The translations under genes were made by a program, and so were the position numbers. Shown in pieces: positions 50,101 through 62,405 of a stretch of 64,000 nucleotides of DNA (position 1 is the first letter of the stretch; each line of letters starts with the position of its first letter). The notes beneath the pieces are model-generated. The model did no database searches, was not told the DNA's origin, and was given only the letters and a program-made list of their open reading frames with translations. The stretch comes from Progne subis subis (taxonomy: Eukaryota > Chordata > Aves > Passeriformes > Hirundinidae). The stretch lies in contig JAKJHU010000140.1 of NCBI GenBank assembly GCA_022316685.1, forward strand, positions 558,001 through 622,000. Direction: 5' to 3'.

Positions 50101-51276
50101 GAACAGAAATTTAGAGGCAGAGGTCTGGTTTCTCAAGTTTGTCTCAAAGTAGATCCTTACTGGAATTTCTTGGCTAGTCTGTTATGAAAACTGCATCAGG
50201 ATATGAATTGTGATCTGTGATGGCACATTTCTTCCTATACACTGCACACATGCTTGGTTGCACATTATATTTTGGTGGGGAGTCTTTGCTAATCTGAGTT
50301 TTGACTTTCTTTTCCTGCTTAAAAGAATGCTGATGAGAGATATCAGTAACAAATAATGGCAATCTTTAAATAAAAATTCAGTAAGATGGATAAGGTGTTT
50401 GGTATATACTTAACAGGTATGATTTATCTCTTCAGTTGAAAATATTAGAACATGGGATTAAAGGGCTGAAGAGGATTCCAAGCAAGCACCTCACCTTCCT
50501 GCATAGCTTGGTGCTTCAATAAAATATCTTTGCATGAGCTATATTGAATTGAGATGCCTTCAGGAACTGGGGGGCTAAAGGAGATTATGCAAAGTATGAT
50601 TTACTGAAAATAAATTGAGAGACTGAGATAAAAGGATCTGCAGGAAAGGTTCTCACTCCTGTTTTTCACTGAATGCTGGAGACTTTCTCATCCTTCTGGT
50701 AGTGTGGGTTAGACATTCAGTTCTGCATGCACCTGCCATTACCAAGGAAATAATGTTGATGTACTAGTTGTAATTACAGCAAGTGAGGTATGATCTATGC
50801 AGTTAACAAGGGGAAAGACCAGTGAAATGCTAAGTCAGGAGAAGTTCCTCAGTGCTAGTGGGAAATTTAATATGTTTTGTTAAATTAATAGCCTTTGGGT
50901 AACAATCAATTTACAGTTTAAAGGGCAGAGGAGGTGGATGAAAAAATCATTAAGCATTCATTTCAACAACCCACTCGATATTCTTAGCTGGAAGAAGTGG
51001 CCACTGTGATGTTTACTGAGTCAGTTACAATTGTCTTAAGGAAAAAAGCAAACAACACAAGAATTGTGTATGTAGTGCTTATTGCAGTGCCCTTTTCTAA
51101 GCCATAAGGTTGCAGTGATCCCTTTCCCAAACACAACAGGTCTTTAGTGATGGGATGGTGTTTGCTCAAAGACGTTTATCCAAACCAGAGATGATTCTGA
51201 AAATTAAGTTTTCCTACATGACAAATAAAAATGTTCTGCCCTGTGTGACCCTGCCTTGAAATTTTGAAGTTCTGTG
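41166..51276. other. Noncoding sequence
   Basis: No coding exon or known repeat was recognised. Frames of 120-149 codons (for example 42008-42457 minus and 43086-43454 minus) lack domain-like sequence. A candidate conserved element lies at 41870-42200. Confidence 0.5.
41870..42200. promoter_or_regulatory. Candidate conserved noncoding element
   Basis: This non-repetitive stretch has motif-like cores: TTGTTTATTG (forkhead/SOX-like), CTTTGATAAG (TCF/GATA-like) and ACAATTAATTATAG (homeodomain-like). It continues into a somewhat CpG-richer segment (42020-42200). No splice pattern supports an exon. The call rests on texture only and needs alignment to other birds. Confidence 0.25.
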
Positions 51277-51954
51277 TGTTGGGGCGGATGAAACTAGAAA
51301 GCCTTATAAATATGACTGCTTAGATTTTGAGAATATGAAACCTATAAGTGAAATAGAATTGAAAGCAAGTTTCGATGTCTGAGATGTCCTAGTTACTGAA
51401 TGTCTGTAAAACAACGGTATGGCCAGCTGAAGGTAATCCTCCCTTGATTTAAAAATGCCTTTTCTTTACCAAAAGCCCAAGGGTCAGAGCAGACCCTGCT
51501 AGCTTGGCAAGAGGGGTTCGAAGAGCAACTCTTAGAGTTTAAAGTGTAACACATAGGGTAATGTAATGATTCTTATAGGCTGGATGTAAATGCTATAGGA
51601 TTTGTATCTTGTACTAGATTGGTTAGTGTAAATTAGAATATTCAGTATGAAAGAGGATTTAACGTATTGTAATGGGAACTTCGCGCTCTTCTCTTCCTCT
51701 CTACTACCTACTACGCTATTCTCTTCACTACACTTAGCTCCTGTTCTTCACTCTCTGACTTCACTCCCTTATTTCTCTCCTAGCTCTCTTTCTCTCTCTC
51801 ATGGGCCTGCTCTGAGCTGCGGCTGGCAGCTCTCAGCAGGGTCCCTTCACTCGCGACCTGTGCAGTAAACCACCTGCTCTAAGACCAGCCTTGACTCTAG
51901 AGATCTCTCGTCACCACCTGTCCCATCCGGCCACGCTCCAAGGAGACTCCTACA
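51277..51954 (+). mobile_element. Solo ERV LTR, family 2
   Basis: This 678-bp element starts TGTTGGGGCGGATG and ends GACTCCTACA. It is flanked by a perfect 5-bp duplication, CTGTG, at 51272-51276 and 51955-51959. Its right half has a CT-rich block (51675-51800), then GCAGTAAACC (possible poly-A signal variant AGTAAA), then a CpG-containing stretch consistent with U5. A 5-bp duplication fits ERVL-like or some class I elements. It shares no clear similarity with the family-1 LTRs. Orientation is inferred from the order of these parts and is less certain than the boundaries. Confidence 0.85.
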
Positions 51955-52859
51955 CTGTGTTAGATAGGGGTCCCCAGGAGGAACGACCTGGAATGTTTTT
52001 TTCTCAGTGTAGTCATTCAGGGCCTGGTTTTGCCTGCAGTTGTTCTGTTTGTAGTCTTTGTATGTAGTGTTCACTGTAGAGAGAGATTAGTTGTAAGAAG
52101 ATTATGCATCTGAGTGCTGCTGGTGTGCCTGAAGCTGGAAATGTTCTGGTGTATACAAAGAAAACATTAATCAAGAGGTCTTACAGAGAATTAAGGGAGG
52201 AAATAGTTTTGTCTCCTGATTACTATGTGAATTTCACTGCCCAGTGCAAAAAAAGCCAGGAAGAGAGGCAGGAGGTGAAGAGAGGGAGGTTGTTCTGTTC
52301 TCAGAGAAAGCAAGGGCAGATTTCTGAAGTGGCTGTAGCAGGCAGCTTCCTCAAAAACAGCACAAGGGAGGCAGCTCTTAGGACTCTGCAGGATATGTGA
52401 GCTTTGAATTAGATTGTAGGGACAAACTAGCCATGCTCCTGAGCTTGCCACAGCAGCTGAGAGAGAGAAATCTGTTGCATATATCTTAACAAAGCCCATC
52501 CCTTTGTTGCAGACGGGTGTATTCAGCAACCCATGTTATCTGGATTTCCAGCCTGGGCTGATTGTAAAGCTGAGTAGTGTGGCATGCAGCAGATGATATG
52601 GTAGTGCATAAAATCAGATCAGTCCTGCAGTACCACTGGTGAGGAAAGATCCCCTTTGCCTGCACCACAGAGAAATAGCTGACTCTAAAATATGAAGGGA
52701 ATAGAGAACAGCTGACACCTGCTCTGAAGCTCCATTGCTTTAGGTTCCAACTAACAGCCCAAGAGCCCAATATGTTCAGTGTCGGCTGCAATATGTGTGT
52801 TTCGCCATTTCTCTAATCAACAAACATGAATTAGGTATAGAAAAACATTGCCTGCACAG

Positions 52860-53280
52860 TCACTTTTCACTGAATCAGGTTTTATTTAACTGTTAGTAGG
52901 GGTTGGTTGCCCAATTATCTATCTTATTAATAGGCATTTTTGGGAATAGCTTTCAAAAACAGACTTCGCAGACTTCCTGAATTGATTGTGGTTCTTCAGC
53001 TGTTGTAAATCACCAGCATGCCACTGAACTAATAATTCACCCTTATTGAGGATCTATGCTGCTGTTTTTCCTTATGAATACTTAGAACTGTAATCGCTAG
53101 AAATGTATCTGCTAACAATTTGCCTTCTCATTTCATTAATGAAATTTTTACCTCCTTGGGATTAATTGGATCAGGAAATGTCAGTATCTTTAGATCTAAT
53201 TTTCCCTATTGATGCAGGTTTTGGAGTGAATGACTTCTTTGAATACAAAATACAATTTAATTTAATTTCTGGGAAATACT
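52860..53280. promoter_or_regulatory. Candidate conserved noncoding element
   Basis: This A/T-rich but complex stretch has many homeodomain-like cores. It includes a perfect 16-base palindrome, ATTTCATTAATGAAAT, at 53130-53145, and GGGATTAATTGGATC just after it. No coding frame or repeat is seen. The call is based on texture only. Confidence 0.3.
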
Positions 53281-56200
53281 TAGTGACCAGAAAAAGATAA
53301 GGTTGTTGGAAACAAGCTTTGAATAAATTAAGAGCTCCCTCTAACTAGCGCAGCCTTCTTGACTATATAAAACCCCTAATTAACTATTTATAGAGAAGCA
53401 CATATTTCCAATCTATTTTAAAATGCTGGAAATGAGAGTAAGCAAACCAACCTGCCCACAAGTTTGCAGAGGGTACGGACAACATAATATTTGTGTAGTG
53501 TTTAGCTGTGTGGTAATTGTATATCAGGAACTTCAAAAATTTAAAGAAGGAGCCAGAAAAATTCCTTTCCCAGAAGCTTCAAGCCTGATGCTGAAAGCTT
53601 CCACTATCTTCCCAGCGAGCACAAAAGGCCCAGAATGCAGAACAGGTGTGTGTGAAAAGCATCTCTGCACCAACAGTGATGATCTTTAAGTGCTTTCGTC
53701 ACTGCCTTCCTCCAAAATGGGTCCAGTCCCAGAAGAGGAGAGCACTGACAGTTTCCATTTGCTTTAATAGCAGCCACGAGGTTTGCTGATAAAGTAACTT
53801 TCATTCTTGTCCCATTGCTCTTTCTTGGCTGTTCCTGAAGCTACCTGGGAGGGAAAGTCCCAATGTGCTGTTGCAACCCATTAAGTTCACTACTTTCATT
53901 TGTCCTGTGCTTCATGGGGGGTTGACAGTCTTCTCTTCTTCTGTGTTTTACATTTTTAAAAGATAAAGAGGTCTCAAAGACAGGGTTAGTAAGAAATTTA
54001 TTTCTTCCTGCTAAATTATTTATTCCTTTTTAAGCACTGGTGAACAGCTCATATTTAATAGCCCATTATTGCTTAGAGAGCTGTCAGCACAAAAGGAGCA
54101 ATCCTGAAAAGTACTGTGTTTAGTGGCTCTATCAATACTCTCTGTATTACCTTTCCTTCATTTTTATGATCAAGAGCACAGAATAGAAGGACAGAAATGA
54201 CCTGAGCTCTAAATTTCAGGGTGCTTAATCTACCAAGACTAACAACCAGGTAAATTCATGCAGGAGCTAGAATGAAGGTTTTTCATTATGAGGTTATTTT
54301 CCTAAGTGAGTGTATGGATTCTGAGCTGGCTGGCCTTTTCAAATTAAGATGTTGTCTTTCTAGGACAGTTCTTCATCTCATCTGATGGATTTGGAAGGAA
54401 TGCTATAGCAGTGGGTGACATTTCTTGCCTTGTGTTACATAAGTGGTTTGGTGACAGAATGGCAATTTTTGGCCTTCTGCAATTCTGGACCAATTTTGGG
54501 CCATTGTCTCTATTCTGTGAGCTCCCACAGAACTGGTTTCCCTGAAGCTTCTGCCATATCCTGAAGGACTCTCTGAAATACTGATTTAGAAGTAGATTTG
54601 GGTTTCAGAACAACAGTATTGTCTTCAAAACAGCCATGAAAGATTTGAGGCTCTAAATCACTCATGTCTAGAAGCCTATCTTCTATTGTTGCTTCTTTCT
54701 TACCAGAAACTTCATCAGCATTGAATTTTCATGTTTTCTGGATTATTTAGGTGTCTAAAGGGCTCTCTTGTGGAAAGCAACGTACATACTTCCCACTTCG
54801 TTATTATATCCCTTCGAAAATTGTCCCTGACATCTACTGCTCATCTTCCCCTCTAGCTCTCATGAGCTCTATGTTATTTGAAGCCAACTTGCGCAGTCAG
54901 ACCTTTATGGACAGATATACGAAGTAGTTCTCTGAGTAAGTGAGCTAATGAGGCCTCAATTTCTTATGGATTTGTGGCTTATGTTGGGTTCACTGATATT
55001 TGGTAAGAGCTGGGTTCAGAGGACAGCTTTACAGTTCCCCCCCTTTCTTTAAGCCATTGATCTTTTAAGAGGATACAACTTTTAAGAAACTTAACAAATT
55101 TAAGAAAAATATTTATTTCAAGAAAAATATTTTCAAGTTTTCTAATGTCTGCTGGGGTTCTGTGACTTTTTCAAATGGTACAAAAGGGATTGGGAGGGAG
55201 GATGAAACAGGGTAGATACAGATGCAGAAACACACAGTGATGTCTTCTAGAAACCAAACCAAATATTTCAGGTTTATTGTAGAATCTTTCTCCAGACAAG
55301 GAAAAAGGCATCTGATATATTAAGAAATCCCAAAATACGAAAGAAAAAAAAGTCTGGGTTTTGTGCTACACAAGAGCCTGTCTGTGTGAAGAGTCAAATG
55401 TATCTTATGTAGATACCTTTGAAAAACAAGCCAGAAAACACCATGCTGGTGGCATGGTTTGTTGCATGGTTGTGTGTGTGTGGCTGACAGGCAGGTATGT
55501 CTCTGCTGCTGCTTCTCAGGGAGCTTCAGTCACTGGGGGTCTTCTGCCAAAAAGCACCAGTTTAGAGGAACTTAGTCAAATTGGTCTGTGTGGTCAAAAG
55601 GGGATGAGCTGCTGCCACAAGTTTGTATGAAGATAGGTAAGAGAAGAGCCAGACCTGAGAAAAGTCTTTTTCCTTTGTTACTGGCTGTTCCCAGTTGAAC
55701 TATTCTCAGTTGGGACTGAGAGAGTATCCGCACAGTAATTTTGACAAATATCCTGTGGTTAAATAATGTGAAATAGTAAGTGAGCAAAACATCAGTGTAT
55801 TGGTCTCTCTGTATAGTAAATTGAGCAACAGTTGAAAGAAATTGTGTTTTGGGGTTTTGCTGCTGACACCAGTGTGAGCTGGCTGGCAGTTCTTCACTGA
55901 CACAGCTCGTGGTATTGCTGAGACAAAATGATGATGGACACGGCCTGTCTGTTGCCCTGTCAGGGCGTAAGAGCTGATGGATGGATGGATGTTTTATGTT
56001 TGTAACCTGTTCTCCAGCCTGCTTCCACTGGGTGGGCCTGGGGTTTCTGAACGCCTTCCTGCATGATTGGCACAGCCTCACCAGGTCCCTGCTTTTTGGG
56101 GGAAATATCCCACTTATCTGCTTTTGTTCTGAGCCACTTACGAGCAGTTCTAGAGGTAGAGAACTGAGGCTGCCTTTCTGGGAACAAGGAAAAAAATAGC

Positions 56201-56538
56201 TCCCTCTGAGCATTCCAAACCCAGCTATTTAGACCTGGATTATTTTTAAATACTTTGCTTTCAGATACTTAGCTGGCTGTGTTTTCCTCCTCTCCTCTCT
56301 TTTTTTAAAGCGGTTAAGTTTTGCTCCTTCTCCCCACCCAGCAGTATGCAATCCAGAGTTTCTCCGCAAGCAGAGGTTTATTTACATTGCTAAGTTAGCT
56401 ATGTTACCTGCTGCCTCGGAGATGCCATTGGCCGCAGTGGGAACCTGGGGACATTTTGAACCTGGATATCTTTGCACAGCGGTTTCCTGGGCAGTAGAAT
56501 TAGTTGAATGAGTTGACAGGAGGCAGGGCAGCAGCAAG

Positions 56539-56663
56539 CGGGAAGCTGCCGCCACCTCATTTCACCTGGCTGCCATCACGTCGTCGGCCTGACACACGGT
56601 CCTGTGTGAGGTGCCAGGCGAAGGCTGGGCCCGTGGCGGCCTCATGCAATGTGCGTGTCCTCG
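56539..56663. promoter_or_regulatory. CpG-rich patch upstream of the exon
   Basis: Eleven CpG dinucleotides fall within 125 bases, in a window that is otherwise CpG-poor. The patch is too short for a standard CpG island. It lies about 1.9 kb upstream of the coding exon, so it could be an alternative promoter, an enhancer or an old GC-rich insertion. The 157-codon open frame across it (56504-56977) lacks protein-like sequence. Confidence 0.3.
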
Positions 56664-58540
56664 AGCTCAAATACAAAGCCTTTCACCAAGAGTTGTGTGA
56701 AGGGGATGCAGTGAAGTTCTGCTGCTGTGTGTGTGCTGTCTTATACCACTTCATGGTGGGGGCTGTGCTGACACACAGGGCTTTTGGAGTTCTCGGTAAT
56801 CACTGCACAGACCTTGTTTCATCCTTCGTGGATGCTGCAGGCCCAGAAGGGGACACACCCCTTTCAAATGGCAGCTGTGGATCCTGGGGGAGTCCCCTTT
56901 TTGGGCTTGCCCCACCTGCTACCCATCAGCCTGTTGTTGAGTGTTACAGACCCAAAGTCTCACACATCCCATGTTGAGCTGGGTTGAGTAAGACCTGCTG
57001 CTCAAAGTGGTAACCCATGTGCATTGCTGCAGTCCAGCCTGGTTTAGACCAAATTAAGCTCTTAGGCACTGAGGCTTTCCCCTGCAGGAAAGAAGGAGCA
57101 GATTCTCTCTTGTCTTCTACAGAGCAGCTAGTTTATAAAGCTGATGCAGCCTGCTGGGCAAATAAATTTTTAAAAATTGCAAAACCTGAAACATTGGGCC
57201 TGTCATCTACAAGGATTGGCAGGGCAGGTGGAGGTACAGAGCCCAGATAAAACACGGGAGAGTTCCTCACACTGGGACACACTCATGACATCCCCTCATG
57301 TGTTGTCTTGGCTGTGAAGGCTGAACTCCAAGAGGCTGTTGAAGCCCATGAAACTGGGACATTTGGGCAGCACAAGCACAGGGATTGTCCTGGGAGCAGG
57401 AAGGGTAGGTCAGGGTCTTCTAACCTGTTATCAGCCGTTTCCCACCTGTGCCGTGAGGGTCACCTTAGGAGCATGTTGGTCCTGCCCTTCCAAACTGCAC
57501 TCTGGGCAACCTTTTCTTCTTTGTCTTCCTAGTAGCCTAAAAAGATGGGAAAATTTGGAGATGCTTTTCAGGAAATATGTACAATCCTTATTTTCCTTTC
57601 CTCAGTCCCCAAGAGAAGCAGCAGACCTTCTGGGTGAGGTATGCCCACCCAAAGGCTGGGTTAACACTTCTTACTGCTATCCAGAGCCCTGCCTCTGGCT
57701 GCACATGGGGAGAGAATAAAGCCTGTTACTCGGGAAGGACACAGTCATAATATCTGTTTGTAAAGGACAAGAAAGAACTGCTTGTTGGATGGGTATAAAA
57801 AAATCATTTAATTCCAGCCAGGATGGTCTAATTCATTAGCCAAGCGGTGGTAAAGAGCAAAGTACCACCAGTACAGGGATGCGGGTAGGCTTTTGGGGAC
57901 ACAAATGCTGGTCTTTACCCTCACAGAGCAGCAATGGTTATCTTACTGATGAAACTGCAAGGCTGATCTTAATGCCATTTTAAAGAAACGAAAATCATTT
58001 ATATGTGCTGTAATAGGAAATAAGGGTGGGAGTGAATGATGTGATCTCTTGCTGTTCCCTGCAGCCAGTGCAGCTGGTCTTCCTCCACACATCTCAGATT
58101 AATGTAGATTTGTGTGGAGATGGTGTTATTCCACTGACACCAATGGACTTGCATTTATGAGGCTCAAAAGCCTTTAAAAAAAAAAAAAGGGGTTTCAGTC
58201 AGTGTACTGAATGTTAGGCACTGAATGAACCCAGTGAGTAGCTATTATCCTGATAGATCCTTGTAGGCAGGAGAATATTATGCTGCCTGGATTCACTGAG
58301 GAGCAGTATCCTGCTTCCATACAGTTTATAGATACCGAAAGTCAGTAAAACAGTAATTGCAGCTTCAAACTAATACAGTTTTGTTTTTTTTTTTCCCTGC
58401 ATAGCCTTCTGGCACTCTATAAAAAGATCTGGCACACTGCATAGGATATGGTGGCTTTGAAGCAGCAGAGCCATCTATGTGTGAAAGCTTTGATTTCGTA
58501 TGTCTTGAAATTAACTGTAATCTCTATCTTTCTTTTTCAG

Positions 58541-58697
58541 AAAACCCCCACAGCTCATGCCATGAAGGAAGAGAACTTTCTTCGTCGCAGGTTCTCCCTC
58601 TGTCCGACTTCGTCCACCCCTCAGAAGGTTGATCCTCGCAAGCTGACCCGCAATCTGTTCTTTGGGGCCGACAATGACATCTACCCACTCAGCCCAG
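58541..58697 (+). CDS. Internal coding exon of an unidentified vertebrate gene
   Basis: Seen: the segment follows a pyrimidine-rich tract ending TTTTTCAG and is followed by GTGGGT, a good splice donor. The frame stays open through all 157 bases, giving 52 full codons plus one base. It therefore starts in phase 0 and leaves one base (G) for the next codon. The frame also runs open into both flanks but loses protein character there, so the splice sites set the limits. The peptide starts KTPTAHAMKEENF. It carries RRRFS (residues 15-19, a basophilic AKT/PKA/CaMK-type site), STPQK (25-29, matching the CDK form S/T-P-x-K), RNLFF (37-41, like the cyclin-docking RxLF motif) and PLSP (49-52, proline-directed). 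There is no folded domain, signal peptide or membrane segment. Inference: a disordered regulatory segment of a phosphoprotein, perhaps tied to the cell cycle. I do not recognise the gene. Neighbouring exons must lie outside the window or be too short for me to find. Confidence 0.85.
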
Positions 58698-59195
58698 GTG
58701 GGTTTCTGCTGTGTCAGTTTAGAAAGTAGCGTGCCTCAGTTGCTTGACTGCAAGTAGATATTCTAGCATGCTACCAGGAAACAGAGAAACAAGAATGTGA
58801 AAGTGAGAGAAGCTGCTGCAACACAGATAGTACTGGATCCCAGACTGCTGCTTCCATGATGCTGTTCTTTCTCATTGCCACGGCATTGAGTGGGAATGGA
58901 GGGCATGAGAATTGGGCTTTGTAAATGTTTGAATGCTGCATGGCCTTACATTTTTAAAAATTACTATAATGTTTTCAGGCACATCCACTTCAAGTCACTT
59001 GATGTGTTTCACCCTAAGCATTGGATTTGCTTGAAATTTACTGTGCCCACTTGCAGATGTTTAATGGCAGGTTTCCCTGTCCCAGATTTAGAGCCCAGGA
59101 TAAATATTAAAAGAGCAAAATTTCTGTGGTTAATGTTCTATAAATATCTACAAGCACTACAAGTACCATGGCAGACTGGCTTTAAGCATTCTCTT

Positions 59196-59221
59196 TATAT
59201 ATATATATATATATATATATT
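59196..59221. repeat. (TA)12 microsatellite
   Basis: About twelve perfect TA units lie inside the intron after the coding exon. It produces a Tyr-Ile run in one open frame, which is not coding. Confidence 0.92.
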
Positions 59222-62200
59222 TAGCTTTAAATTTCTTAGCACCATTCTTGAAGGAAAAAGACCTCACTTTATTGTTTCAGAATTTGTCGCTCACAGTAAA
59301 CATTGAAGTCTTGCCTTGATTGCAGTCTGCAGACGCTGGTTCCATTCCAGTCTGTAAACAAGTGCTTTAGGGGGCAGTCACAAGTTTCTAGAGCTGTCAT
59401 CTGCACCTGCTATGTCGGTGCTAAATAGTCGAATCTCACAGCACCGTTGTGAGGTTTCAAAACACTGATATGTAAAGAAAGAACACAGCATCTGTCTAAA
59501 GGTTTCAGTGCTCATATAGATGTGGCATCCAACAGACAGACTTTCTGGGCTTTGCAGATGTAGTGCAGAACAAGGTCTGGGTTTCCTGAGCTAATTGTCT
59601 TTAAGTGCAAAGGTTTCAAGGGCCTCTGGTTTTGCAGGTATTTTGTTTGTGAGTGTCTGTTGTAAGGCAGTGGGAAGCCTATTTTCAGCAGTGCTGACTA
59701 ATCCTGGCTGTCACTGAGGCCACTGGAAGCTTCAACAACCTTTCAGTAATCAAATTGAAAACAATTTAAAAATGGGACACCTAAAATCTTGTACATTTCA
59801 AACCTGGAGGGACTTCTGAACATCTGACTACCCATAAGTGTAGTCTGTACAAACGTGTGGCAAATAAATAGCTCACTTTTGCAATCCTAGGGAGCTAAAG
59901 CACTGATTTTCCAGCCTGTATTCGCTTCGCCTTGCTTTGAAGTGATAGAGAGCCATGGCTTAGAGTTTGCCCAGTTCTTTCTTCAGTTCTTACCACCATT
60001 TTCAATGCTAAAAAAGTTACTGACTCCCTCACAGTGGTATTTCAGTGCTGTAATATTTTAGAAACCAGGGAAAGTTGAAGGTTTCAGTGTGGAGGAGGTG
60101 GCTGTAAGAATTTTTCTCTTCCTCAGCTTCCCCCATCACTTTGTTTCTCTTTGATCCCTGCTGGCAGCCTTTGCTGGGCTCAGCAGAACAAGTGCCTTGA
60201 GCCATGATGGATCTTCTGTTCTGCTGCACAGTTATCCCAGGTAACCTCCAGCACCGGTGTCGTTGAGGGCTGTAGTCCTCAGTATTGTGAAGGAGGAACA
60301 TAGGCTAAAGGATTTGTGAAGAAGTATCTCTTTTAAACAAACAGAATATACTGCTTCAGTCAGGGCATTTCTTATAGGGAGTCTGGGGTTTTGTCTATTC
60401 TTACTCCTCTTTTACTGCTTTCATTTCTTTTCCCATCCCCATGGAGTTGCTTTGTCTCTTTGTTTTCCTCATATTTCCTGCAAGAAGGGCCTGTTATTCT
60501 TCATGTTCAGCAGCCATTTCCTATGGTAGGCTCTGTTTTCACTCCTTTGCTGCTGTTTCTGCCTTGTTTTCCTTTGAGCCTTGTGTACTTCTCCCTACCT
60601 TCTCCTGTTCCTCTGAACAATGCTCCTGTCACCACAGGTCTGTGTCCATAAGCTGCATCCCATCCTCTGTTCTCTATTTTTCTGTTGTTTCACATGAGCT
60701 TTCAGTTCTTGAGTGTTTTCCAGTGGTTTGTGTTTTGCTGCTTGAGCCCAGCAGGTTTCCTTTATGTGAGTGCTGGGCTGATTGTGTTGAGTGGCTGCAG
60801 TGGACAGCAAAGCCCAGTGATTTCCTGTCTAGAATTCAGTGGGTCGTGATGTGGCTGGAGCTGCAGGTCTCACTGCATCATCACCTAGGATTTGCCCTCC
60901 AACAATGGAGATGTTCAAGTAAATATTTCAGAGGGAAGGGAGTGACCAACTTTACACCTCAGGAGAGTTACACTGTGGAGATTCAGTTCAGCAAGAAAAT
61001 TTATTTTTTTTTAAGGAAACATACAGGAAATGCAGAGGGCACTATCTGAAATAACACTTTGGACTTCTTGCCTTTGGCTTGCATACAAAAGTGCTAATGA
61101 TTCTTGTAACTGAGAGAAAATTGAATAAGATATTTTCTTTTTATAGGGAGCTCACAAATTAGAGAAACGTGAATTCTTGTTCCATGTTCATGTCTTTCTT
61201 TCACTTAGCCATGAGGAGAGAGAACCTTTCTCTATTTTCTCTTTCAGAGGATAGGAAATTTATTGGTATAAGAATTTTTACAGAATCTCTCTTTTTGATT
61301 AGGCTATAAGATCACACAGAGTCTTTAAATAAAAATTTAGATTAGCTTATGTGGATCCTAAGAGATGTACTTTCATGAATATGGGAATTTTCCTGTGAAG
61401 GATACACAGAACTACATTTCAGGTGTTCACACTGGGTCACGTGGCTGATATTTACAGCAGAAATAGGGTTTATTGGCAATACTTTTTGTCACACATCAGA
61501 ACATGTATTTCCTCTTGTAGTTTATCAGTCCTGCTTGCTGTATCATTCTTTATAAAGGGGAAAGACAAACACACCTGTAGGATTGATGCCCGGCAGAAAA
61601 CCAAAGAAAAGCAATGGCTACTGTTCTAGAATAGGAACTAAATATTAAGTTCCCCTGTGCATGACAAAAATGGATAAAAAGAAGGTATCAGTAATTCTAC
61701 TCTCTAACCACAAGGCTGGAGTGTTGGCAGTTTTCTTCACGATGTGATGAAGGTGTTTCCATGAGCACCACTGATTTCTCTTCCCAAAATTTTTTTTGTT
61801 ACTTGGTGCAGAATTTTTGGGCTGCTTTGCGGAGGACCCTTCTTTGTGTGCCCTGGTAACAGCCAGCGCTTTAAATTGCGGCATTCATCTCTCTTTCTAT
61901 TGTGGGCATTGTGTTTTCTTGAACAGGGAGATAAGTTAGCTTCTGTAGCCAGTTCATGTTTAGCTCTTCTTATGTTTTTCTGTGGTTTCCTATTTATTTT
62001 CTCGAGGTGGCTCTATCTCTCGTGCTTAGGGTGAGACTCTCGCTTTTGGGCTTTCTGTGCAATTAACTTGTGTGCGTGGGTTTTTGAGAAACTTCCACAT
62101 CCTTCCTATGAAGTCTGCTTTCCAAACAAGGTCTGGCCCTCTCCTTCTGCATGACTGCAGCAGAGCTGCTTGAGACAGACAGCAGAAATAGCTCTCCGCT

Positions 62201-62339
62201 GAGAAACAGATTTCCCCTCATAATTTCCAGTAGACTTAATGCATTTGGCATAAGAAACTAGTAGATGTTCTGTCAGGAACATACCTAATGAAGCCTTGTA
62301 AATGATACAGTAAGAATGGACAGTTGCATGTTGCCGTGG

Positions 62340-62405
62340 TTTTTTTTTGGTTTTTTGGTTTTTTTTTTTGTTTTTGTTTTTTTGTTTTGTTTTTTTTTTT
62401 CCCCC
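62340..62405. repeat. Low-complexity T/G tract ending in C run
   Basis: T runs broken by GG and single G are followed by CCCCC. This is simple sequence similar to the block at 14396-14460. Confidence 0.88.

Larger units (their letters stand above)
51955..58540 (+). other. Noncoding sequence, last part probably intron
   Basis: The right end is the intron ending at the 58541 acceptor. No other exon was recognised. The minus-strand frame at 55572-56213 (213 codons) is the longest in the window but has no domain-like sequence. Candidate regulatory patches at 52860-53280 and 56539-56663 are listed separately. A run of 12 A lies at about 58177-58188. Confidence 0.5.

Noticed and set aside
60441..61049. 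202-codon plus-strand open frame inside the last intron
   Set aside because: It arises in a pyrimidine-rich stretch, with Phe-, Ser- and Cys-heavy composition and no recognisable family.
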